NCBI GenBank assembly: GCA_011051635.1
Contig: DRKV01000001.1
Span: 1-6,090 of the forward strand
Direction: 5' to 3'
DNA: 6,090 bases
From: Chloroflexota bacterium
Lineage (GTDB): Bacteria; Chloroflexota; Anaerolineae; Anaerolineales; DRKV01
Below, in pieces: positions 1-4,511 of the stretch. How positions within the stretch are numbered: position 1 is the stretch's first letter; every line of letters starts with the position of its first letter. The notes beneath the pieces are model-generated. The model was not told the DNA's origin, did not search any database, and saw only the letters and a list, made by a program, of their open reading frames with translations. A program made the translations under genes and the position numbers.

Positions 1-452
1 ATGTAGCCGATGGAGAAGTCCACCATCTCGGCCCGGTCGGGGGTGATGGTGATGCCGTCGGCAGCGGCATCGAACTGGCCGTCGGCCACAGCCTGAATCA
101 TGCCTTCCCAGGCGGCTTCCGTGTAGACGGGCTTGCAGTTGATGCGGGCGCAGATTTCGTCCCACACTTCGTAGTCCCAGCCGGCGGGTTCGCCGGTCTC
201 GGGGTCGATGTAGTTGAAAGGCAGGTAAGCGTTCTCCACGGCGATGGTGACTTCCCGTCCGCCCAGGTCGGGCAAGCCGCTCTCCTCACCACCGGACGCG
301 GGGGCCTGCGTAGGCTCCGGAGCCTTCGTAGGCTGGGTGCTTTCTCCGCCAGCGGCGGGCTGCGCCGGGGTAGGCGTTGCCGCCGGTTTGCACGCCGCTA
401 ACACCATACTGATAGCGGTAAGCAAGGTAAGAAACCAGATGATTTTCTTCAT
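1..452 (-). CDS. ABC transporter substrate-binding lipoprotein, amino-acid type (SBP_bac_3), C-terminus cut by window edge
   Basis: The gene reads leftward from ATG at 452-450 and runs off the left edge, so only the first 150 residues are present. An AAGGAG ribosome site at 463-468 lies 10 nt upstream of the ATG. Residues 1-20 form a lipoprotein signal peptide (MKKIIWFLTLL...) ending in a LAAC lipobox with Cys21. Residues 22-60 are a Pro/Thr/Ala/Gly-rich tether. From about residue 66 the type-3 solute-binding fold begins: VTIAVENAYLPFNYID, then GWDYEVWDEI, WEGMIQAVADGQFDAAADG, and GITITPDRAEMVDFS. Arg140 sits where family members bind the ligand alpha-carboxylate. The protein is expected to be lipid-anchored outside the cytoplasmic membrane and to deliver a polar amino acid or similar ligand to an ABC permease. 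That permease is not in view. Ligand identity is unknown. Full members are usually 250-300 residues, so about half is missing. Confidence 0.93.
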   Translation of the reverse strand, partial: MKKIIWFLTLLTAISMVLAACKPAATPTPAQPAAGGESTQPTKAPEPTQAPASGGEESGLPDLGGREVTIAVENAYLPFNYIDPETGEPAGWDYEVWDEICARINCKPVYTEAAWEGMIQAVADGQFDAAADGITITPDRAEMVDFSIGY

Positions 453-507
453 GTTCTCTTCTCTCCTTTCGAGATGTACACAGAACAGGTACTTTACGGC
501 ATTTTTT

Positions 508-536
508 AGGATAGAGGAATTTCCCCAAAAGCGCAA
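508..536 (-). promoter_or_regulatory. Candidate sigma-70-type promoter for the substrate-binding protein gene
   Basis: Reading the minus strand there is TTGCGC (plus 531-536), then exactly 17 nt, then TATCCT (plus 508-513). These match the -35 consensus at 3 of 6 positions and the -10 at 4 of 6. A start near 500 would give a 5' leader of about 50 nt containing the ribosome site at 463-468. The spacing is ideal but the box matches are moderate, so this is a candidate only. Confidence 0.4.
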
Positions 537-570
537 GCCCCCAAGAGCAATTTTAGCGAACTTTTATGCT

Positions 571-576
571 TATAAT
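571..576 (+). promoter_or_regulatory. Candidate -10 element (TATAAT) for the aldehyde dehydrogenase operon
   Basis: A perfect TATAAT lies in an A/T-rich pocket (about 550-576) and is followed directly by seven G residues (577-583). A TG pair sits at 567-568, one base off the extended -10 position. No good -35 box is seen 16-18 nt upstream. If used, the transcript would start near 583 and carry about 205 nt of leader containing both octamer arrays. The alternative is that the hexamer occurs by chance in the A/T-rich segment. Confidence 0.4.
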
Positions 577-580
577 GGGG

Positions 581-652
581 GGGATTGGATGATTAGGTGA
601 ATGGGTGAGTGGGTGAGCGGGTGATTAGGGATTGAGGGTTGGGCGATTGGTA
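581..652 (+). repeat. Degenerate octamer tandem array, G-rich arm, with G-quadruplex motif
   Basis: Cutting the sequence every 8 nt from 589 gives atgattag, gtgaatgg, gtgagtgg, gtgagcgg, gtgattag, ggattgag, ggttgggc. This is a degenerate repeat of the form GGGTGANN. G-runs of three start at 603, 611, 619, 628, 636 and 641 with loops of 5, 5, 6, 5 and 2 nt, which meets the usual G3N1-7 quadruplex rule on the plus strand. The same family occurs inverted at 684-771. The intergenic stretch 453-787 otherwise holds only the two promoter candidates and the ribosome sites. Confidence 0.7.
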
Positions 653-683
653 AAGCGGGAGTCTGGAGTGGATTGTGTTCCCA

Positions 684-771
684 GTTGCCCTGTTACCCAG
701 TCTCCCCGTCACCTTGTCACCCTATTACCCCGTCACCCACTTACCCACTTTCAAACTTCCAAACTTGCACA
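684..771 (-). repeat. Degenerate octamer tandem array, C-rich arm (inverted copy of 581-652 family)
   Basis: Eight-nt units run without a break: gttgccct, gttaccca, gtctcccc, gtcacctt, gtcaccct, attacccc, gtcaccca, cttaccca, then the drifted ctttcaaa, cttccaaa, cttgcaca. The reverse complement of the first eight gives NGGGTGAC-like units, the same family as the G-rich arm at 581-652. Segment 603-630 and the reverse complement of 720-746 align with only a few mismatches and 1-nt gaps, so the two arms could pair as a long hairpin with a loop of about 90 nt. The array ends just before the ribosome site of the aldehyde dehydrogenase gene. Confidence 0.7.
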
Positions 772-787
772 CTTTCCGGAGGCCCTC

Positions 788-2224
788 ATGTCCACACTCC
801 AACTGACCCACTTCATCGACAACCACTGGGTTCCGAGCGTCTCGGAAGAGCGTTTTGCCGTGATTGACCCCTCCACCGAGGAGGTGATTGCCTGGGCGGC
901 GCGGGGCGATGCTCAGGATGTGGAGCGCGCCGTCCAGTCGGCGCGGCGCGCCTTTCCCGTGTGGCGGGATACCAAACCCAGAGAGCGCAGCGCCCTGCTT
1001 TACGCCCTGGGGCAGGCTCTGCGGGAACAGGCCGATACCTTTGCCCGCTGGGAGGCAATGGACAGCGGCAAGCCCCTGGCCCGCGCCCGCCGCGAAATCC
1101 TCAGCACGGCGCGCTACTTCGAGTTCTACGCCGGGGCCGCCGACAAATTCTACGGCGACACCATCCCTCTGGGGCCGGATTACGTGGATTTCACCTTGCG
1201 CGAACCGCTGGGTGTGACTGCCCACATCGTCCCGTGGAACTTCCCCCTCAACATGATTGGCCGCAGCGTGGCCCCTGCCCTGGCGATGGGCAACACTGTG
1301 GTGGTCAAACCCGCCGAGCAGACCCCCATCACCGCCCTCAAACTGGCCGAACTGATGCTGGAACTCGGCTTTCCGCCCGGCGTGTACAACGTGGTGACCG
1401 GCTACGGCGAGGAGGCTGGCGCGCCCCTCAGCCGTCATCCCGGCGTAGATGGCATCACCTTCACCGGCTCAGTGGAAGTAGGCCGCCTCATCATGCGCGC
1501 CGCCGCGGAGCATATCCGCCCTGTGGTGCTGGAACTGGGCGGCAAATCCCCCATCATTGTCTTCGACGACGCCGACCCCGACCACGCCGCCGCCGAGACG
1601 GTCAAGGCGATTTACAGCAACACCGGGCAGGTCTGTTCGGCAGGCTCCCGTCTCCTGGTGCAGGAGGGCATCAAAGATGCGGTTCTGGAGGCTCTGATAG
1701 CGCGTTCCAAACGGGTGCGCGTTGGCCCCGCCCTGGAAGACCCCGACGTTGGCCCTCTGGTCTCGGATGAGCAGTACCGGCGCGTCCAGGGGTATGTGGA
1801 AATTGGGCAAAAGGAGGGGGCGCGGCTCATCTTTGGGGGTCAGCGACCCGCCGAAAGGGAGCGCGGCTTCTTCTTTTCCCCCACCATCCTGGATAGCGTC
1901 CATCCTCAAATGCGCGTCGCTCAGGAGGAAATCTTCGGCCCCGTTTTGGCGGTGCTCACCTTCCGCACGGAGGAGGAAGCCCTGGAGATTGCCAACGGCG
2001 TGCAGTACGGGCTGGTGGCGGGCGTGATGACCAACGACATCGGGCGCGCCCTGCGGATGGCGCGGGGATTGCAGGCCGGGCAGGTCTTCGTCAACGAATA
2101 CTTTGCCGGCGGCGAGGAGACGCCTTTCGGAGGCTACAAACAAAGCGGTTTTGGGCGCGAGAAAGGCTGGGAAGCATTGTATAATTACACGCAAGTCAAA
2201 AATGTGGCAATCCGTATCCGCTAG
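788..2224 (+). CDS. NAD(P)+-dependent aldehyde dehydrogenase (ALDH superfamily)
   Basis: This 478-residue cytosolic enzyme should oxidise an aldehyde to the carboxylate using NAD(P)+. The length is typical of the family (about 480-500). The full motif set is present: the oxyanion Asn151 in VPWNFPLNMIG, cofactor-binding Lys174 in VVVKPAEQTP, the FTGS turn at 225-228, general-base Glu249 in LELGGKSP, nucleophile Cys283 in GQVCSAGS, and Glu381 in EEIFGPV. The C-terminal PFGGYKQSGFGRE motif is also there. The frame is open back to 632, but that stretch only translates the C-rich repeat array. ATG 788 has GGAGG at 778-782 with 5-nt spacing and gives the expected N-terminus. It leads an apparent operon with the SCP2 gene 37 nt downstream and an XRE/cupin regulator. 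It resembles the betaine-aldehyde and gamma-aminobutyraldehyde dehydrogenase branch, but the substrate cannot be assigned. Confidence 0.96.
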   Translation: MSTLQLTHFIDNHWVPSVSEERFAVIDPSTEEVIAWAARGDAQDVERAVQSARRAFPVWRDTKPRERSALLYALGQALREQADTFARWEAMDSGKPLARARREILSTARYFEFYAGAADKFYGDTIPLGPDYVDFTLREPLGVTAHIVPWNFPLNMIGRSVAPALAMGNTVVVKPAEQTPITALKLAELMLELGFPPGVYNVVTGYGEEAGAPLSRHPGVDGITFTGSVEVGRLIMRAAAEHIRPVVLELGGKSPIIVFDDADPDHAAAETVKAIYSNTGQVCSAGSRLLVQEGIKDAVLEALIARSKRVRVGPALEDPDVGPLVSDEQYRRVQGYVEIGQKEGARLIFGGQRPAERERGFFFSPTILDSVHPQMRVAQEEIFGPVLAVLTFRTEEEALEIANGVQYGLVAGVMTNDIGRALRMARGLQAGQVFVNEYFAGGEETPFGGYKQSGFGREKGWEALYNYTQVKNVAIRIR

Positions 2225-2250
2225 AGACGTATGACGGATTGCGTTCCCTC

Positions 2251-2256
2251 AGGAGG
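2251..2256 (+). promoter_or_regulatory. Ribosome binding site of the SCP2 gene
   Basis: AGGAGG is a full Shine-Dalgarno core lying 5 nt before ATG 2262. It fixes the start of the SCP2 reading frame in the short 37-nt gap after the aldehyde dehydrogenase stop. Confidence 0.8.
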
Positions 2257-2261
2257 CAGGT

Positions 2262-2675
2262 ATGGCCGGTGTGTTTCCCAGCGCCGAGTGGTTGGCGGCG
2301 GTGGTAGAAAAATTGAACGCAGATGAAAAATACGCCCGTGTGGCCGCGAAGTGGGAAGGCGACATGAACTTCATCATCCTGCCGGGCGGCGCGTTGCATG
2401 AGAAGATGAGCATGTACCTGGACTTGTGGCACGGGAAGTGCCGGGGGGCGCGGGTCATTACGGATGAGCCCCTCCCGAAGGCGCGCTTTACCCTGCAAGC
2501 CGCTTATCCCAACTATGTCCGCATCTTGCAGGGGCGCATGGACCCTATCCAGGCCATGCTGACGCGCAAACTTTCCCTCAAGGGGAACATGGCGTACATC
2601 ATGCGTAACGTGCCGGTGGTGCTGGATTTTGTGCGCTGCCTGCAGGAAGTTACCGAGGCTTATTTGGAGGAATGA
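2262..2675 (+). CDS. SCP2 sterol-binding-domain protein
   Basis: This is a 137-residue single-domain cytosolic protein with no signal peptide or membrane segment. The pattern matches bacterial SCP2 (sterol carrier protein 2-like) domains. The N-terminal helix segment is PSAEWLAAVVEKLNADEKY, followed by AAKWEGDMNFII and the strand YLDLWHGKCRGARV. Next comes ARFTLQAAYPNYVRILQGRMDP, then the hallmark DPIQAMLTRKLSLKG (about residues 94-108), and a closing helix from about 115. The fold forms a hydrophobic tunnel that binds lipids or acyl compounds; the ligand here is unknown. AGGAGG at 2251-2256 supports the start. The gene lies 37 nt after the aldehyde dehydrogenase, and its TGA overlaps the start of the regulator gene, so co-translation is likely. 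A role in presenting a hydrophobic substrate to the dehydrogenase is inference only. Confidence 0.85.
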   Translation: MAGVFPSAEWLAAVVEKLNADEKYARVAAKWEGDMNFIILPGGALHEKMSMYLDLWHGKCRGARVITDEPLPKARFTLQAAYPNYVRILQGRMDPIQAMLTRKLSLKGNMAYIMRNVPVVLDFVRCLQEVTEAYLEE

Positions 2676-3343
2676 TGTTCGATAAAGACGCAATTTCTGT
2701 GGATGTAGGTGGCCGGTTGCGGGCGCTGCGCCAGGAGCGCAGTCTTTCGATGCGCGCTCTGGCCAACATGAGCGGCATCTCGGCCAACGCTTTGAGCATG
2801 ATTGAACGCGGGCGCACTTCCCCCTCCGTGAGCACTTTGTATAAACTGGCTAATGCTCTGGGCGTTCCTATCACCGCCTTCTTCGAAGGCGTGCTGGAAA
2901 AGCAAGATGTCGTCTTCCGCAAGGCAACCGAGCGCACCCGCGTCCCCTTCTTGCGGGGGCTATGGGAGGGGCTGGGCGGTGAACTCTTCACCGGGCGGGT
3001 GGAGCCGTTTATGCTGACCCTGGAGAGCGGCGCTTCCAGCGGGCCGTTTGCGATGAGTCACTCCGGCCACGAGTTCGTCTTGTGCCTGCGCGGCCAGTTG
3101 GAATACCTGGTGGAAAACCAGCATTTTCTGCTGGAGGCAGGCGACAGTCTGATTTTTGCGGCGCAGTTGCAGCATCGCTGGCGCAACCCCGGTTCCATGG
3201 TGACCAATGCGGTCTTTGTTCTCTCGGATTTTCAGGAAAACGAGGACCCCGCTGCCATGCACCTGCACGGCAGCCGCCGCACCTTGGAGCCTGTCGAGAA
3301 AGGCGACGAACCCCCGGAGAATCCCGCCGGAGGCGAGGCCTGA
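2675..3343 (+). CDS. XRE-family transcriptional regulator with C-terminal cupin domain
   Basis: This 222-residue cytosolic DNA-binding regulator has an XRE helix-turn-helix at about residues 10-70: VGGRLRALRQERSLSMRALA, the recognition-helix region SGISANALSMIERGRTSPS, then VSTLYKLANALGVPITAFF. A cupin sensor domain follows at about 108-185, with His129, His132 and Glu133 in SHSGHEF, and GDSLIFAAQLQHRWRNPG supplying His167 and Asn171. The residues 190-222 tail is polar and Pro/Glu-rich. Two adjacent ATGs exist. ATG 2672 is only 1 nt from GGAGG (2666-2670), whereas ATG 2675 is 4 nt away and shares its A with the SCP2 TGA, so 2675 is preferred; starting at 2672 adds one Met. XRE/cupin proteins (for example PuuR-like ones) commonly control neighbouring catabolic genes. 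Control of this operon is likely but inferred; no operator was identified. Confidence 0.93.
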   Translation: MFDKDAISVDVGGRLRALRQERSLSMRALANMSGISANALSMIERGRTSPSVSTLYKLANALGVPITAFFEGVLEKQDVVFRKATERTRVPFLRGLWEGLGGELFTGRVEPFMLTLESGASSGPFAMSHSGHEFVLCLRGQLEYLVENQHFLLEAGDSLIFAAQLQHRWRNPGSMVTNAVFVLSDFQENEDPAAMHLHGSRRTLEPVEKGDEPPENPAGGEA

Positions 3344-3407
3344 GAGAGGGGAAAAACGCAAGTCGTAAACCGGCCCTTTGCATTCGCGTACTCTCCCTTG
3401 CAAACAG

Positions 3408-3438
3408 AAGCGGGACGGTCGAAACCGTCCCGCTTTTT
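3408..3438 (+). terminator. Strong intrinsic terminator between convergent genes
   Basis: A 12-bp perfect stem (AAGCGGGACGGT at 3408-3419 pairing with ACCGTCCCGCTT at 3424-3435) with a 4-nt CGAA loop runs into a five-T tract (3434-3438). It lies 65 nt after the regulator stop and ends 7 nt before the stop of the convergent Mut7-C gene. On the minus strand the stem is followed only by TTCTGTTTG, so it may end that transcript too, but less efficiently. Confidence 0.9.
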
Positions 3439-3444
3439 GCGTCT

Positions 3445-4173
3445 TCAGGGGGCGAGAACTTCCTCCAGCCAGCGGCGCATCCGCTCGTAGTGCGACCCCT
3501 TCCAGTAGATTTGCCCGCACGCCGTACAGCGCTTGAACTCCTCGTAATACAGGCGGGTGAGCGGCTCCAGTTCCTCCAGCACGGCGCTTTTCGCAACCGC
3601 TTCCAGCGGGGCGTTGCAACGCGGGCAGCGCTGCATGGGAGCGATGGCCTCCCGCAGAGCATAATGCTCGACCACCTCGCGCAACTGCTCCCGCGGCTCC
3701 TTGCTGCGCATCCAGTGGCCGTAGCGGATGGCCTTGCGCATCAGTAATTGCCGGTCACGGGTCAGCAGGACTCGCCCCGCGGCGGCCATCCGGGTCAGTT
3801 CTCCATCCTGGAAGTCGTTGCGGTAGAGGGTATCGAAGCCCAGGATGCGGAGATAGGAGGCCAGCCGCCCCAGATGATTGTCCAGCACGAAAGGGGGTGC
3901 GCCCTCGTTGGATGGCCGCGGGGACCGACCCCTCCCGTAGGGGTGTGCCTCGATTTCGGAGGCGGGCGGCACCCCCAGGGTCAACGGGACGCGCTCCCCG
4001 TTCAGCAGGGCGTACCCTACTTCCACGGGGGGGACGCCCACAGAGGCCAGGAGGTGCTTCAAGGCGGGATGCTCCCCGCGGGGCAGGGAGACGACCAGCC
4101 GTTTCCCGCGCCGCCGTTCCGGGAGAAAATCGTTCAGTTCGCCGTACAAACGGATGCCGGCTTGCGGGAGCAT
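3445..4173 (-). CDS. Mut7-C RNase-domain protein with N-terminal ubiquitin-like domain
   Basis: This is a 242-residue cytosolic protein. Residues 5-78 fit the Mut7-C ubiquitin-like (beta-grasp) domain (IRLYGELNDFLPERRRGKR...). Residues 95-170 are the Mut7-C PIN-like nuclease region, with the hallmark FVLDNHLGRLASYLRILGFD (Asp98) and VLLTRDRQLL (Asp140) as likely metal ligands. Residues 183-219 hold a zinc ribbon (CPRC 183-186 and CTAC 216-219), followed by YWKGSHYERM. The frame is open upstream to 4596, but that part is antisense to other signals and overlaps the GNAT and lipoprotein genes. ATG 4173 gives the usual family N-terminus. The start is 5 nt past the GNAT TGA and has no clear Shine-Dalgarno, which suggests reinitiation coupling. 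The linker (79-94) is unusually Arg/Pro-rich and may be repeat-derived. RNase activity is predicted from the family, not shown. Confidence 0.9.
   Translation of the reverse strand: MLPQAGIRLYGELNDFLPERRRGKRLVVSLPRGEHPALKHLLASVGVPPVEVGYALLNGERVPLTLGVPPASEIEAHPYGRGRSPRPSNEGAPPFVLDNHLGRLASYLRILGFDTLYRNDFQDGELTRMAAAGRVLLTRDRQLLMRKAIRYGHWMRSKEPREQLREVVEHYALREAIAPMQRCPRCNAPLEAVAKSAVLEELEPLTRLYYEEFKRCTACGQIYWKGSHYERMRRWLEEVLAP
3892..3950. repeat. Candidate dispersed hairpin element inserted in frame in the Mut7-C gene
   Basis: This segment encodes the interdomain linker (residues 79-94) plus a few flanking codons. It is a chain of G4/C4 runs that can fold in competing ways. CCCCT (3929-3933) pairs with AGGGG (3939-3943), GGGG (3920-3923) pairs with CCCC (3929-3932), and GGGGTG (3940-3945) pairs with CACCCC (3970-3975). 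The style resembles short palindromic intergenic repeats rather than normal codons. No second copy is in the window, so repeat status is unproven. Confidence 0.35.
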
Positions 4174-4178
4174 GGGGT

Positions 4179-4448
4179 TCAGGCGCGCAAATCCTGGTAT
4201 TCGGGGTGGCGCTCGATGTAGCCGCTTACGAACCAGCACAGGGCGCGCACGCGGCAATTCTGCTGGCGGGCGTATTCCAGCCCGGCGCGGGCCAGTTGGC
4301 TGCCGATGCCGCGTCCCCCGATGGCCGGAGGCACGCCGGTATGGGTGAAGATGAGGGTATCGCCGTGCCGGGTGTATTCCAGCACGGCGGTGTGTCCCTC
4401 CACAGCCAGGGTGAAGCGTTGTTCTTCGGGGTGATGGATGACTTGCAT
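4179..4448 (-). CDS. Small GNAT-family N-acetyltransferase (YjdJ/NATD1 type)
   Basis: This 89-residue single-domain protein has the length expected for the minimal GNAT subfamily typified by YjdJ and human NATD1. Residues 12-25 (FTLAVEGHTAVLEY) and 31-38 (TLIFTHTG) form the beta-hairpin core. VPPAIGGRGIGSQLARAGLEYAR (39-61) contains the acetyl-CoA pyrophosphate-binding G-x-G-I-G-S-x-L loop. The end, CWFVSGYIERHPEYQDL, is the conserved C-terminal signature of this group. It probably transfers an acetyl group from acetyl-CoA to an unknown amine. ATG 4448 gives a family-typical N-terminus, but no Shine-Dalgarno lies at normal distance: a purine-rich stretch of the hairpin repeat is over 20 nt upstream. 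Its TGA is 5 nt before the Mut7-C ATG, so the two are probably co-translated. The lipoprotein stop lies 63 nt upstream. Confidence 0.9.
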   Translation of the reverse strand: MQVIHHPEEQRFTLAVEGHTAVLEYTRHGDTLIFTHTGVPPAIGGRGIGSQLARAGLEYARQQNCRVRALCWFVSGYIERHPEYQDLRA

Positions 4449-4460
4449 GGTGTGCGATGC

Positions 4461-4472
4461 GAGTACGTACTC
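4461..4472. promoter_or_regulatory. Perfect 12-bp palindrome upstream of the GNAT gene
   Basis: GAGTACGTACTC equals its own reverse complement and lies 12 nt upstream of the GNAT start codon, abutting the hairpin repeat at 4473-4508. It could be an operator half-site pair or a target-like site. No function is known, and no second copy was noticed in the window. Confidence 0.35.
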
Positions 4473-4508
4473 CCCTCTCCCAGGGGGAGAGGAGCCGGGG
4501 GTGAGGGG
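4473..4508. repeat. Intergenic G/C-run hairpin repeat between lipoprotein and GNAT genes
   Basis: CCTCTCCC (4474-4481) pairs perfectly with GGGAGAGG (4485-4492) around a 3-nt loop. An AGCCGGGGGTGAGGGG flank follows. This pattern (C/T-rich arm, G/A-rich arm, CCGGGGGTGAGG tail) recurs as a dispersed intergenic repeat in many G+C-rich bacteria, which is recalled knowledge rather than something checked here. There is no T-tract on either strand, so it is not an intrinsic terminator. It may instead protect or punctuate the mRNA between the two genes. Confidence 0.6.
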
Positions 4509-4511
4509 ACA

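Noticed and set aside
571..643. Telomere-like or replication-origin repeats (TTAGGG-like units)
   Set aside because: The units only partly match, are interrupted, and no DnaA boxes or origin genes are present; a degenerate intergenic repeat explains them better.
581..771. CRISPR array
   Set aside because: The units are 8 nt and degenerate with no unique spacers of 30 nt or so and no cas genes nearby.
632..787. 52-residue N-terminal extension of the aldehyde dehydrogenase frame
   Set aside because: It translates the C-rich octamer array into low-complexity sequence, and ATG 788 has a proper ribosome site and the family-typical N-terminus.
725..2194. Two long minus-strand open frames (237 and 241 residues) and a 269-residue plus frame inside the aldehyde dehydrogenase
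   Set aside because: They are shadows of a gene carrying every aldehyde dehydrogenase motif; the translations show no domain, and their starts lack ribosome sites.
3009..3747. Minus-strand 217/219-residue and plus-strand 221-residue open frames across the regulator and terminator
   Set aside because: They cross a strong intrinsic terminator and are antisense to the regulator or Mut7-C gene, with no recognisable domain.
4473..4508. Intrinsic terminator after the lipoprotein gene
   Set aside because: The stem is good, but no T-tract follows on the minus strand (the sequence after it is GGAGTACG).
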